The notes under the pieces are model-generated. The model searched no databases, was not told the DNA's origin, and worked only from the letters and a program-made list of their open reading frames with translations. DNA of 64,000 bases from NCBI GenBank assembly GCA_021787475.1, contig JAJYLW010000013.1:1-64000 (forward strand), in the 5' to 3' direction. Within the stretch, counting starts at the first letter, position 1, and the number at the start of each line of letters is the position of its first letter. Positions 27,749 through 38,488 of this stretch are shown in pieces. This DNA comes from Actinomycetes bacterium (lineage in GTDB: Bacteria; Actinomycetota; Thermoleophilia; BMS3ABIN01). A program made the translations under genes and the position numbers.

Positions 27749-30595
27749 TTGCCGGTGAACAATAACCCGCCACCTTACCAGTTCTCGGACTTCTGGGAAT
27801 ATCTAGCCCGCCGTTTCAATCTGGGCTCCCACGAAGAAGAGCCAGGCAACGTCCGGCCGCTGAAAAAGAAGAAGAAGCGGCTGTGGTTGCGCATCGCAAT
27901 CGGGGCCGTCATCCTGCTGCTTGTCCTTTTCTTCGGCCGCGGCGTCTACCTTTACACCGAGTGGCTCTGGTTTGGCGAAGTCGGCTACACGGGCGTCTTT
28001 TGGAAGGTGCTGCTTTCCAAAGCCGTTCTTGGCCTGGGAGCGGGAGTCGTTTTCTTCGCCGTTGTCTACGGAAACATCCTGCTGGCCAGGCGGCTGTCGC
28101 CCAAATTCAAGGTTGGCCCCGGCAGCGAGATCATCGAGCGGATGCCGGTTCCAGACCGATTGCTTAAGGTGCTGGTGCCGCTGGCCCTGTTTCTGCCCAC
28201 CATTATCGTCATCGCAGCGGTCGGCAGCGGCTGGCTCGATCTGCTCAGATTTCTTGACCGGGCCCCCTTCGGGGTGACGGATCCCATTTTCGGCCATGAC
28301 GCCGGCTTCTATGTCTTTGCGCTGCCGTTTCTGAGGCTGATGCAGTCGTTTACTTGGTGGACCCTGATCCTGACGCTGCTTATCACCACCGGCGTCTACT
28401 TTTTCGATTACGCCATCAACTGGGAGAAGGACAGGCTCCGTCTGGCGCCCCATGTGAAAGGCCATCTGTCGGTGCTGCTGGGGTTGATCATGTTCACGCT
28501 CGGCGTCAGCTATCTACTGAAGGGCTATACGCTGATGTTCTCTCCCCGGGGAGTCATTTACGGTGCCAGCTTTACCGACGTCCACGCCCAACTGCCAGTT
28601 TACAAATTTCTTTTTGCAGTCGCGATAGTGTCAGGATTATTGTTTATGGTCAACACATATTTCCGCGGCTGGAAGCTGCCGATCGCGGCAATCGGCCTCA
28701 TAATCCTGACGGCAATTTTTGCCGGCCTTGTCTATCCCTTTATCATCCAGCAATACGAGGTCTCGCCCAATGAGCTGGCCAAGGAGAAGCCGTACATCCA
28801 GCACAACATCGACTTTACCCGCCAGGCTTTCGACCTGAATGGATTTCAGGAAAAACCGTTTGCAGCGGAAAGCAACCTCACTGCGGCCGACATTCAGGCC
28901 AACTCAGCCACCATCAACAATATCCGCCTCTGGGAGCCTGACACGCTCGGGCAGACGTACAACCAAATCCAGGCCATCCGGCTGTACTATAACTTTCCCG
29001 ACGTTGACGTTGACCGCTACATGATCGGCAACAGGGAGACGCAGGTGATGCTGGCCGCCCGCGAGCTCACCGTAGACAGTCTTCCCGATCAGGCAAAAAC
29101 ATGGCAAAACGAGCATCTTGTCTACACACACGGCTATGGCCTGGCGATGAGCCAGGTGGCGCAGGTAAGCGCGGAAGGACTGCCGGAGCTGTTGATCAAG
29201 GACCTGCCGCCGGCAAGCTCGGCGCCGGAGCTGAATGTTACAAATCCGGCAATTTATTACGGCGAGCAGGCAAACGATTACGCTGTCGTCGACAGCAGCG
29301 TCAAGGAATTCGATTACCCCAAAGGCAACGACAATATCTACACAAATTACGCCGGCAGCGGCGGCGTCAACATCTCGGGTATTTTTAACCGGCTTGCCTT
29401 CAGCTGGCGCTTCGCCAGCCTGAAGCTGTTGGTCAGCGACGCCATCGGCAGCCGAACGCGCATCATGATCCACCGCCAGATTCAGGACCGGATCCGCAAC
29501 ATCGCGCCATTCCTCGTTTATGACCACGATCCCTATCTGGTGGTTGCGGGCGGCCGCCTGTACTGGATCCAGGACGCCTACACGACGACTGACAGCTACC
29601 CTTACTCGCAGCCCTCTCCGGAGGGCTACAATTACATTCGCAACTCTGTCAAGGTCGTCGTTGACGCTTACAATGGCAGCGTCACTTTTTACGCCGTCGA
29701 TCAAAAAGACCCCCTGCTCAGGACTTACGAGAACATCTTTCCGGGCCTGTTTACGGCGGCCGGCAGGATGCCGGACGAACTTCGCCAGCATCTGCGCTAC
29801 CCCGAGGACCTGTTCAAGACGCAGGCAGAGATGTACGCCACCTATCACATGACCGATCCCCAGGTTTTCTACAATAAGGAAGACCAGTGGAGCATCCCCC
29901 GCCTCGGGGACGGCGGTGCCGAGATGTCCCCCTATTACGTGATCATGAGTCTGCCTGGCGAGAACAAGGAGCAGTTCATGCTGCTGCAGCCATTTGTGCC
30001 AAAAACGAAGGACAACATGATTGCCTGGATGGCGGCAAAGTCCGACGAGGGCGTCTACGGCCAGCGGCTGGTGTTCCAGTTTCCCAAGGACAAGCTCGTC
30101 TACGGCCCCCAGCAAGTCATGGCCCGCTTTAACCAGGACCCGACCATCTCGCAACAGGTTACCCTGTGGAATCAAAGCGGCAGTCAGGTAATTTACGGCA
30201 ACCTGCTGGTCGTTCCGGTGAACCAGTCGATCCTCTACGTCGAGCCGCTCTACCTGCGCGCGCAGCAGGGGCAGATACCGGAGCTCAAGCGCGTGCTTGT
30301 CGCCTACGGGGATCAGGTTGTCATGGAGGAAGATCTGGCCCAGGCCCTGACCAGGATATTTGGCGCTCCATCCACTGGAGTCACGGAAAAGCCGCCTGCG
30401 GCTGCCACCGCGGCGCCATCGCCGCCGGCCGCGCCCGGCGCCGCGCCGAATCTGAAGGCGCTCGCCGCCGCCGCTCTTGACCATTACAACAAGGCGGTCG
30501 CCGCCGAAAAACAGGGGGCTTGGACTACCTACGGCAGCGAGCTTAAGGCCCTGCAGGATACCCTGAACCAGATGCAGTCCGCCGGCGGAGGATAA
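27749..30595 (+). CDS. UPF0182/COG1615 family membrane protein
   Basis: YTEWLWFGEVGYTGVFWKVLLSK...YEVSPNELAKEKPYIQHNIDFTRQAF...RNSVKVVVDAYNGSVTFY; typical UPF0182. Confidence 0.95.
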   Translation: MPVNNNPPPYQFSDFWEYLARRFNLGSHEEEPGNVRPLKKKKKRLWLRIAIGAVILLLVLFFGRGVYLYTEWLWFGEVGYTGVFWKVLLSKAVLGLGAGVVFFAVVYGNILLARRLSPKFKVGPGSEIIERMPVPDRLLKVLVPLALFLPTIIVIAAVGSGWLDLLRFLDRAPFGVTDPIFGHDAGFYVFALPFLRLMQSFTWWTLILTLLITTGVYFFDYAINWEKDRLRLAPHVKGHLSVLLGLIMFTLGVSYLLKGYTLMFSPRGVIYGASFTDVHAQLPVYKFLFAVAIVSGLLFMVNTYFRGWKLPIAAIGLIILTAIFAGLVYPFIIQQYEVSPNELAKEKPYIQHNIDFTRQAFDLNGFQEKPFAAESNLTAADIQANSATINNIRLWEPDTLGQTYNQIQAIRLYYNFPDVDVDRYMIGNRETQVMLAARELTVDSLPDQAKTWQNEHLVYTHGYGLAMSQVAQVSAEGLPELLIKDLPPASSAPELNVTNPAIYYGEQANDYAVVDSSVKEFDYPKGNDNIYTNYAGSGGVNISGIFNRLAFSWRFASLKLLVSDAIGSRTRIMIHRQIQDRIRNIAPFLVYDHDPYLVVAGGRLYWIQDAYTTTDSYPYSQPSPEGYNYIRNSVKVVVDAYNGSVTFYAVDQKDPLLRTYENIFPGLFTAAGRMPDELRQHLRYPEDLFKTQAEMYATYHMTDPQVFYNKEDQWSIPRLGDGGAEMSPYYVIMSLPGENKEQFMLLQPFVPKTKDNMIAWMAAKSDEGVYGQRLVFQFPKDKLVYGPQQVMARFNQDPTISQQVTLWNQSGSQVIYGNLLVVPVNQSILYVEPLYLRAQQGQIPELKRVLVAYGDQVVMEEDLAQALTRIFGAPSTGVTEKPPAAATAAPSPPAAPGAAPNLKALAAAALDHYNKAVAAEKQGAWTTYGSELKALQDTLNQMQSAGGG

Positions 30596-31105
30596 AAGAA
30601 GGGAAACGCCCTAGAACCGGACTTTGGACCTTGGACATTTGAATAACAAGATCGAGGCAATCCCAGAGTTCATTCCTGAGCGAACTGGAAGATCAGCTAA
30701 AAGAAACAGAAGGCTCCGGGTGATCTAATGCCTCAAGCCTTGGGACCCACACTCAGCTTGACAAGGTCATAATTGCTTAAGAGCGGATTCTTTTACCGCC
30801 TCGATCGCCTTGCGAAGCTTCCCTTGGCCCGGCCTGCGACCTCCCGGAGCTCTAAAAGTGATATCGTCAGAAACTGCGCATCTTTAAAGAGAAGGAAAAA
30901 TTTCTTCCGCAAACAGCAGTGAGCCCCAAGTGAGGATTGCTGACGGCCTGAACGAGATGTCAATCCGACAATCTGCCGGAAAAAGTTTCAGCCCATCTCT
31001 TTGCCTTGGGACTCACTTATATTATTGCGCGCCCGGCAATTAATAAACATTTTCGGCGATGGCATTCCAAACGCCTGCGGACATCCGGAACCTCAAGGAG
31101 ACAAT

Positions 31106-32698
31106 TTGCCACCTGTACCAATATCTGAGGCGGAAGCAACGCCGGTTGGCCGCCGTCTCGCCACGGCGGCGCTGATAGTCATTGCCGCCACGGCGGCGTC
31201 ACGGGGATTCGGCTACGTGCGCGAGATTGCCGCTGCCGCCTTCTTTGGCGCCGGCGCCGACAAGAGCGCTTTTGACGTTGCTTTCCTAGTCCCGTCGACG
31301 GTGCAGATCCTGGTGGCCCAGGCAGCGCTGAGCGCGGCGCTGATACCGGTTTTTGCGGGTCTGCTGGAAAAGGGTGAGCGGCAAGAGGCATGGCTGGTGG
31401 CCAGGACCGTCTTCACCCTGATGATGCTTGTGCTTGGCGTCGTAGTCGCCGTCTGCATCATATTTGCTCCCTCGATCATGCCTCTCTTCGCCCCGGGATA
31501 CCGCCACGACACCGTCATGATGGCAAAGATTGTCTACATGTCGCGGCTGCTATTCCCAACTGTTTTGCTGCTCGCGGCTACAGGCGTCTTTATTTCGGTG
31601 CTCAATTCCTTTGATCATTTCACATTGCCGGCCATTGCGCCAATTGTCTGGAACGTTGTCATCCTGCTGGCAATTTTTTTTGGCTCAGGCCGGCTTGGCA
31701 TCGACGCCCTTGCCTGGGGCGTGCTCCTGGGAACGCTGGCGCAACTGGCGATGCAAATGCCGGCGCTGACCGGCCGCGGCGGGCGACTCGGCTGGGGCCT
31801 TTCCTGGCGCAACCCGTACGTGCGGCAGGTCGGGGCCCTGATGCTTCCGGTAAGCCTCAGCCTCGGACTGATAAACCTGAACGGCGTCATTGACATTCAG
31901 TTTGCTTCATTCCTGGGGCAGGGAGGAGTGGCGGCAATGAACTATGCCTTTCGCCTTTATCAGTTGCCCGAGTCACTTTTTGCCATCGCCGTGGGGACGG
32001 TTCTGTTCCCAACCCTGTCCAAGCTGGTGGCGCGCAAGGATTATGACAGCTTCAGGGACACCGTTTCCCTGGGGCTGCGCGCCATTTTCTTTATCCTCAT
32101 TCCGGCAACGGCGTTCATGCTGGCAATGTCAACGCCGCTGGTCCGACTTGCCTACCAACACGGCCAGTTCGGCGCCGGCAGCACCGCGCTGGTTGCCTCT
32201 TCCCTGTTTTTCTTTGCGTTTGGCAGCGCCTTCAGTGGCGGCAGCGCCCTGCTTACCCGGGGCTTTTTCTCGCTGAGCCGGCCCTGGATTCCCACAACCG
32301 TGGCAGTTTTCAATCTTGGAGTCAATGCCTTCCTTAACTGGCTTTTTATCAAGCCGTTCGGCCTGGGAGGCATACCACTGTCCACCTCGGTGGTGTCTGC
32401 CTGCACCTTCTTTGTGCTTCTGATCCTGCTCAGAAGGGAACTGGGAAGAATAAACGGCCGCGCGGTTTTAAGGTCGGCGCTTGCCGCGGTTGCGCTCTCC
32501 ATTGCGGCAGTCCTGGGCGGGTTCGCTGCCTGGAGGATGCTCGACGGCGCGCTGGGGCGGAGCCTTTCCGCGCAAATGGTCTCCCTGTTTGCCGGCATCC
32601 TGGCCGTGACGGCTATTTACCTTGTTCTCGCACGGCTGCACAAAATGCCTGAGCTGCAACTGGCCGGTCTGCTGCGACGCAGTAATAATAAAACGTGA
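31106..32698 (+). CDS. murJ: Lipid II flippase MurJ/MviN
   Basis: SRGFGYVREIAAAAFFGAGADKSAFDVAF, MviN-like topology; TTG at 31106 with RBS AAGGAG. Confidence 0.9.
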   Translation: MPPVPISEAEATPVGRRLATAALIVIAATAASRGFGYVREIAAAAFFGAGADKSAFDVAFLVPSTVQILVAQAALSAALIPVFAGLLEKGERQEAWLVARTVFTLMMLVLGVVVAVCIIFAPSIMPLFAPGYRHDTVMMAKIVYMSRLLFPTVLLLAATGVFISVLNSFDHFTLPAIAPIVWNVVILLAIFFGSGRLGIDALAWGVLLGTLAQLAMQMPALTGRGGRLGWGLSWRNPYVRQVGALMLPVSLSLGLINLNGVIDIQFASFLGQGGVAAMNYAFRLYQLPESLFAIAVGTVLFPTLSKLVARKDYDSFRDTVSLGLRAIFFILIPATAFMLAMSTPLVRLAYQHGQFGAGSTALVASSLFFFAFGSAFSGGSALLTRGFFSLSRPWIPTTVAVFNLGVNAFLNWLFIKPFGLGGIPLSTSVVSACTFFVLLILLRRELGRINGRAVLRSALAAVALSIAAVLGGFAAWRMLDGALGRSLSAQMVSLFAGILAVTAIYLVLARLHKMPELQLAGLLRRSNNKT

Positions 32699-32890
32699 AA
32701 AATAACGGAGAATCTCCTTGAAGCGCATGCGGACGTATTTTGCAGTAAAACGCTGGCGCCGGGAGCACCCCTAATTTTAATGTTATCAATGTTGACAACG
32801 ATTGACTATACAACTTTGGTTGTATTTTCATTTTTAGAATAATAATTAATGAAGCGCGCCAGTCTTGCTTAAATCTGTTAACCTTTACCG

Positions 32891-33103
32891 ATCATACAAC
32901 TCGCTCTGGATAACCACGGAAATGTTGTATTGTTGCGAGGGGCTTGCCGGGATTTGGCCGCAGGGAGGCTGAAGCCAAGCAAGGAGGACGGCGGGTTTTC
33001 CGGCGAGGACTGTCTGAGCCCCTCAGGGGCGAGTTGCGCAGCCGGCCGGACATAGGCAAATCCAAGGCAAGCTCCGAGCAAATACCTGAACAAACCGCAT
33101 AAT
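32891..33103 (+). repeat. Interspersed element family 1, full copy
   Basis: atcatacaactcgctctggataaccacgg...gcaaatccaaggcaagctccgagcaaatacctgaacaaaccgcataat; closely matches 39858-40092. Confidence 0.85.
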
Positions 33104-33226
33104 CTGTTAATCTTTTTTCCACCAGAGGGTAGATTCAACGATCAGGAAAGTTCAGCAAGAATTGTCGTGATTATTGGCCTGGGTTCCAAAATACCTCACT
33201 TTCATTAAACGAAAAGCATTGACCAA

Positions 33227-35032
33227 ATGACCGCTCAATCGCGCATCCGGAATTTTTCCATCATTGCCCATATCGACCACGGCAAATCGACGCTCGCCGA
33301 CCGCATGCTTGAGATAACAAATACCGTCAGCGGCAGGGACATCACTGACCAGATGCTGGACATGATGGATCTGGAGCGGGAGCGCGGCATCACGATCAAG
33401 GCGCAGGCGGCCCGGGTGCTTTACAAGTCGAGCGACGGCAAGGAGTACATGCTGCATCTGATCGACACCCCCGGGCATGTTGACTTTTCCTATGAAGTAT
33501 CAAGGAGTCTGGCGGCATGCGAAGGCGCTTTGCTGGTGATTGACGCCGCTCAGGGAGTCCAGGCCCAGACGCTGGCAAATGCCTACCTGGCGCTTGACAA
33601 TAACCTTGAAATCGTGCCAGTACTGAACAAGATCGACCTGCCGGCAGCTGATCCGGACCGTGTGGCTGCCGAAGTGAAAGACTTGTTCGGCGCCGGCGCC
33701 GGGGAGATCTTGCGCGTTTCCGCCAAGACGGGCGAGGGAGTGGGGGATGTGCTGGAAGCGATCGTGCACCGGATTTCGCCTCCGGGCGGCGATCTCCAGG
33801 CGCCGCCCCGGGCGCTTATCTTTGACTCCGTCTATGACCAGTACCGGGGCGTAATCGCGTTTGTGCGCGTTGTTGACGGCTCATTCCAAAAAGGTGAACA
33901 GATAATCGCAATGGCGATGGGAACGCGGGCCGAAATTGAAGAAGTCGGTTTCTTCTCACCCAACATGCTTCCGACCACGGCCCTCTCTGCCGGAGAGGTT
34001 GGCTATATCATTACCGGCATAAAGACCGTTGGCGACCTTCGCGTCGGCGACACCCTGACCGATGCCGGGAGGCCGGCGCAGCAAGCGCTGCCTGGCTACC
34101 GCGAGGCCAAGTCAATGGTTTTCTGCGGCCTTTTCCCGATTGAGGGCGATGATTATCCAGCCCTCCGGGAAGCGCTCGACAAGCTCAAACTGAACGATGC
34201 TTCCTTAAACTATGTTCCGGAAACTTCCCGCGCCCTTGGATTTGGCTTCCGCTGCGGCTTTCTCGGCCTGCTCCATATGGATATTGTCAGAGAGCGCCTT
34301 CAGCGCGAATACGGCCTCGATTTGTTGGCGACAACTCCGAATGTGGAGTACCAGGTGGGCCTGTCTTCCGGCGAAGAGGCAGTTGTCCACAACCCGGCAG
34401 AGATGCCTGACCCTGCCCGTATTGTCTGGATAAAAGAACCATATGTAAAGGTTTCCGTGCTGGTGCCGGGAGAGTTTGTTGGCGCGGTTATGGAGCTCTG
34501 CCAGGAGCGCCGGGGAGAGTTTGATGACATGCAATATCTGTCATCAAACCGGGTGCAGCTTCATTACAAAATCCCGCTTGCTGAGATTGTGCTTGATTTC
34601 TTTGACCAGCTAAAGTCCCGCACCAAGGGCTATGCTTCCATGGATTACGAAACATCCGGCTACCGCGAAAGCAAACTCGTGAAGCTGGACGTCCTGATTG
34701 CCGGCGAGCCGGTGGACGCGCTGTCGCTGATCTCGCATCAAAGCAAGGCTTATGCCCAAGGGAAGGCGCTTGTTCAGCAGCTCAAGGAAGAGATACCCAG
34801 GCAGCTTTTCGAAGTCGCGATTCAGGCGGCGATCGGTAAAAAAATTATCGCCAGGGAAACGATCCCCGCCAAGCGCAAGGATGTGCTTGCCAAATGTTAC
34901 GGCGGCGATATTACCCGCAAGCGCAAGCTGCTGGAGAAACAGAAGGCGGGGAAAAAGCGGATGAAGCAAGTGGGAAAGGTCGAGATACCCCAACAGGCGT
35001 TCCTGGCGGTGCTGAATATAGCAAAGAAGTAG
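33227..35032 (+). CDS. lepA: Elongation factor 4
   Basis: [48 protein letters not shown]; LepA C-terminus. Confidence 0.98.
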   Translation: MTAQSRIRNFSIIAHIDHGKSTLADRMLEITNTVSGRDITDQMLDMMDLERERGITIKAQAARVLYKSSDGKEYMLHLIDTPGHVDFSYEVSRSLAACEGALLVIDAAQGVQAQTLANAYLALDNNLEIVPVLNKIDLPAADPDRVAAEVKDLFGAGAGEILRVSAKTGEGVGDVLEAIVHRISPPGGDLQAPPRALIFDSVYDQYRGVIAFVRVVDGSFQKGEQIIAMAMGTRAEIEEVGFFSPNMLPTTALSAGEVGYIITGIKTVGDLRVGDTLTDAGRPAQQALPGYREAKSMVFCGLFPIEGDDYPALREALDKLKLNDASLNYVPETSRALGFGFRCGFLGLLHMDIVRERLQREYGLDLLATTPNVEYQVGLSSGEEAVVHNPAEMPDPARIVWIKEPYVKVSVLVPGEFVGAVMELCQERRGEFDDMQYLSSNRVQLHYKIPLAEIVLDFFDQLKSRTKGYASMDYETSGYRESKLVKLDVLIAGEPVDALSLISHQSKAYAQGKALVQQLKEEIPRQLFEVAIQAAIGKKIIARETIPAKRKDVLAKCYGGDITRKRKLLEKQKAGKKRMKQVGKVEIPQQAFLAVLNIAKK

Positions 35033-35065
35033 TTCCGTGCTAAATCCATGAAATCAGCCAAAGAA

Positions 35066-35096
35066 AAAGCCCCAGTCTAGCCGGCACTGGGGCTTT
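35066..35096 (+). terminator. Intrinsic terminator after lepA
   Basis: AAAGCCCCAGT / ACTGGGGCTTT perfect 11-bp stem. Confidence 0.75.
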
Positions 35097-35277
35097 CCAC
35101 TAGGGGGGTGGGGGGTTGAAAGGTTATTGGGCACCTTTCTTCCAAGTGAAACTTATCATACCCCCATAGGTATCGTCAATAGCCGAAAACCTTTAGTATT
35201 TCTAATGGAAGCAAGCAAAATTGCAGATAATACTTATAATCCCGGCTCTAACGCAAATTGCTGGCCGGTTTCCATTT

Positions 35278-35404
35278 AAAGCCTATGCCAGCAGGTCTGT
35301 TCTGCTGCGGCCGGCTGCAAATGGCATAAAAGCAGATGCTGGATCGTCCTTGCCCACGGCTTTTTCGCTCGGCTCCGCTACGAAAGCCTGCTGGGACAGG
35401 CTTT
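35278..35404. repeat. REP-like family 2, long copy with 18-nt terminal inverted repeats (16/18)
   Basis: AAAGCCTATGCCAGCAGG ... CCTGCTGGGACAGGCTTT. Confidence 0.7.
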
Positions 35405-35519
35405 TATATTCCGGGTTCATGAATGTTACCATTTACTTAATAGGATTGTTTTCATCCGGTGCCGGTTTTAGAAGCCGAAGCCTTGGCTCTAGCCGGCGGT
35501 CCCTGCCAGGAGCGCGCAG

Positions 35520-37634
35520 TTGAAAATTGGTTACGGCAAAAAACGCATTCTCTGGTATGCCGCGCTCGGCATTCTGGCTGGCGGGCTCATATTGCTCCTC
35601 CACAACCTGTCGGAACGGTACCTGCCAGAATACCGCAACTTGATCCTGGGCGTTGTCGTGCCGACAATGGCGGCCGCGCTGGCGCTGCTGGCTTACCGGG
35701 AAAACGCCGTTTACCGCTGGGGCAGCCGCCTCGATGACGCCCGCCGCCGCGGCAACGAGCTGATGATGACGGCCGTTGCCCAAAAGAAGTGGGAACAATC
35801 ACTGGCAGACCCCGCACTGGCGACCTGCTGGCGTGAGCTGGGCTGCGTCAAGAAGGACTGCCCCGTCTACGGGAAAGAGCATGCCCGCTGTTGGCTGATC
35901 GCCGGCACTTTCTGCCGCGGCCTCGTGCAAGGCAAGTTTGCCAAGAAGCTGAAAGACTGCCGCCTCTGCCGGGTCTATCAACAGGCGACTACCGATCCTG
36001 TAAGTCAGATTACCGAAAACTTCATGGCCATGAACTATCTGCTGGGCGAGCGCGAGGAGCAGATGCAGCAGGCTTACGATGAAGCCCGTGACCGGGGCGA
36101 GAAGCTGGCGGGACTGGTGGCGCTGTCCGAGGCGGCGCTTTCGTCTGTGCATTTGTCCGAGGTGATGCAGAACCTGCTCGAATCGGCCGCAGCTTTCGTG
36201 GGTGCTGATATCGGCTATGTTTCCCTCGTTGACGCGGCCGGCAAAAACCTGGTCACGCGCGTCACGTACGGTCTGCCTGCCGGAGCCGCCGCTTCCTTGA
36301 CTATAAGCGCGGGCGAGGGAGTCGTCGGCCGGGCGTTTGCCGGAACTTATGTGGCCGTCTCTGAGGATCTGCTAATTGACAGCAGATTCGTGAGCCCATA
36401 CCTGAAATCGCTGAAGGCCAGGACCCTGATCAGCCTGCCACTGATCTGCCGCGGGCAGCCGCTGGGAATGCTGACCCTGGGGACTTTTTCGCCTCATCAC
36501 TACACGGGCGAGGAAAAGGATTCGCTCAGCGTCGCATCGGACCGTGTTGCGGCCGCGATCGAAAACGCGAGGCTGGAGTCGGAGCTCAGCCGCGACCGCG
36601 GCCAGATGGAGCTAATGGAAACAGTCAGCCGGGATCTGGGCTCGCAGGAAGGCATTACTGGCGTATACAACTCATTCATCTTCCACGCCTCCGGGCTGAT
36701 CAAGTTTGACCGCGCCTGCCTGATGCTCTGGCACCCTGAGTCCAAAGAAACGGAAATTCTGGCGGTGAACACCAAGGCGCCCCGCACCTGGCTTAATGAC
36801 GGGCTGCGCCTGCCAAAAGAGGCAACGCCGGCAGGCAAGGTGATCACAACCGGACGTTCGCTTCTCCGCCACGATATCTTGGGGGATGAATATCCGGCTG
36901 ACAAGCTGTTGGTGGAAGAAGGGGTCCGCTCTTCGATATTTATTCCGCTGATTTCCAAAGGCGAGGTTTTAGGAATCGTAAACATGGACAGTTTTCAGCC
37001 GCAGGCTTTTTCAGACGGGGACCTGAAACTGCTGGAACCGGTTGCGCGCCAACTGGGCCTTGTTCTTGACAATGCCCGCCTGCGCGATCAGACAAAGCGG
37101 CATGCGCTTGTTGATAATCTTACAGGTTTGTATAACCACCGTTATTTCTATGAGGCTGTTGTGCGGGAGATCTCACGGTCCAACCGGCATGGCGGTCAGC
37201 TGTCTGTGATGCTGTTCGGCGTGGACGGTTTTAAGGATTTTAACCGGGAGCGCGGTCATTTTGAGGGTGACCGCATCCTCAAGGAAATTGCCGCGACGCT
37301 GGCGGCAGTCGTGAGGCAGGCGGACATCGCCGCCAGGTACGGCGGCGACGAGTTTGCCGTGCTTTTGCCGGAACTGGGCGTCTCCGGCCGGGGTGGATCC
37401 GACCGGGTTAACGCGGTGCGGATTGCCGGGCGCATTCGCGATGCCATCGGCGGGCGCGTATTTGCCGGCCCGGACGGCAGCCGGCTGCCCCTATCTCTCA
37501 GCGCCGGCGTGGCGGAATATCCCGCCCATGCTTTCGATGCCGCCACCCTGCTTGAGCGGGCTGACTGGGCTCTGTGGGAAGCAAAAGCAAACAGTGGTGA
37601 TTTTGTCGTAATTGCGGAAAAAACACAAATGTAG
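35520..37634 (+). CDS. Diguanylate cyclase: TM segments, Cys-rich CW-type domain, two GAF domains, GGDEF
   Basis: CWRELGCVKKDCPVYGKEHARCWLIAGTFCRG...CRLCRVYQ; GAF blocks; ARYGGDEFAVLLPE. Confidence 0.85.
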   Translation: MKIGYGKKRILWYAALGILAGGLILLLHNLSERYLPEYRNLILGVVVPTMAAALALLAYRENAVYRWGSRLDDARRRGNELMMTAVAQKKWEQSLADPALATCWRELGCVKKDCPVYGKEHARCWLIAGTFCRGLVQGKFAKKLKDCRLCRVYQQATTDPVSQITENFMAMNYLLGEREEQMQQAYDEARDRGEKLAGLVALSEAALSSVHLSEVMQNLLESAAAFVGADIGYVSLVDAAGKNLVTRVTYGLPAGAAASLTISAGEGVVGRAFAGTYVAVSEDLLIDSRFVSPYLKSLKARTLISLPLICRGQPLGMLTLGTFSPHHYTGEEKDSLSVASDRVAAAIENARLESELSRDRGQMELMETVSRDLGSQEGITGVYNSFIFHASGLIKFDRACLMLWHPESKETEILAVNTKAPRTWLNDGLRLPKEATPAGKVITTGRSLLRHDILGDEYPADKLLVEEGVRSSIFIPLISKGEVLGIVNMDSFQPQAFSDGDLKLLEPVARQLGLVLDNARLRDQTKRHALVDNLTGLYNHRYFYEAVVREISRSNRHGGQLSVMLFGVDGFKDFNRERGHFEGDRILKEIAATLAAVVRQADIAARYGGDEFAVLLPELGVSGRGGSDRVNAVRIAGRIRDAIGGRVFAGPDGSRLPLSLSAGVAEYPAHAFDAATLLERADWALWEAKANSGDFVVIAEKTQM

Positions 37635-37676
37635 CATGTCTGGCCGCGATCCCACCAAATACCAGCAAATCAATTA

Positions 37677-38399
37677 ATGGCGATCGTCCGCGTAGGGACC
37701 TCCGGCTGGAATTACAGCCATTGGCGGGAGCGGTTTTATCCCGCCAAGCTGCGGCAATCGGAATGGCTGGAATTTTACGCCGGTGTCTTTGACACCGTTG
37801 AGATCAATGCGACTTTTTACCGGCTGCCAAAGCCGGAGTATGTGGACGGCTGGCGCCGGGCGGTGCCGGGCAATTTCCTTTTCTCAGTCAAGGGCAGCCG
37901 TTATCTTACGCATGTCAAGCGGCTTGGCGAAAACGGCGAACCCGTTGACCGTTTTTTTGACTTGGTCGGCAGACTGAGAAAAAAAGGGGGACCTGTGCTC
38001 TGGCAGTTGCCGCCAAGTTTCAAGCGCAATGACGACCGGCTGGCCGCGTTTGCCGGCGACCTGCCCGGCGGCTGGCGCCATACATTTGAGTTCCGTCATC
38101 CCTCCTGGTTCAATGCGGAGGTCTACGATATCCTGGAGAGGGCCGGAGCCGGTCTCTGCATTCCCGACCATCCCGATATACCGGCCGAAAGGGTGCTGAC
38201 AGCCGGATGGACTTATATCCGTTTTCACTATGGCAAGGATGACGGCAGTTACACGCGCCGGCAGTTGGGACAGTGGGCCGGACGCATCCGCGACTTTATC
38301 CAGTCAGGCGCCGATGTTTACGCCTACTTCAACAATGACTTGATGGGCTACGCGGTCCAGAACGCAGGCCAGCTTAAGAAAATGTTGAATCTGGGATAA
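37677..38399 (+). CDS. DUF72 (YecE-like) protein
   Basis: VRVGTSGWNYSHWRERFYP...FDTVEINATFYRLP...RFHYGKDDGSYT...YFNNDLMGYAVQNA. Confidence 0.9.
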   Translation: MAIVRVGTSGWNYSHWRERFYPAKLRQSEWLEFYAGVFDTVEINATFYRLPKPEYVDGWRRAVPGNFLFSVKGSRYLTHVKRLGENGEPVDRFFDLVGRLRKKGGPVLWQLPPSFKRNDDRLAAFAGDLPGGWRHTFEFRHPSWFNAEVYDILERAGAGLCIPDHPDIPAERVLTAGWTYIRFHYGKDDGSYTRRQLGQWAGRIRDFIQSGADVYAYFNNDLMGYAVQNAGQLKKMLNLG

Positions 38400-38488
38400 C
38401 ATAACCGGGGATTAATTCAAATTGATGATCCAGCTTGCTCCGGCGCCAAGTCAAAAGGGTTTGGTTTTATCATGAAGATGTTTGACCC

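Noticed and set aside
28904-30484. 526-aa minus-strand ORF
   Set aside because: Antisense shadow of the UPF0182 gene; low-complexity, no recognisable domain.
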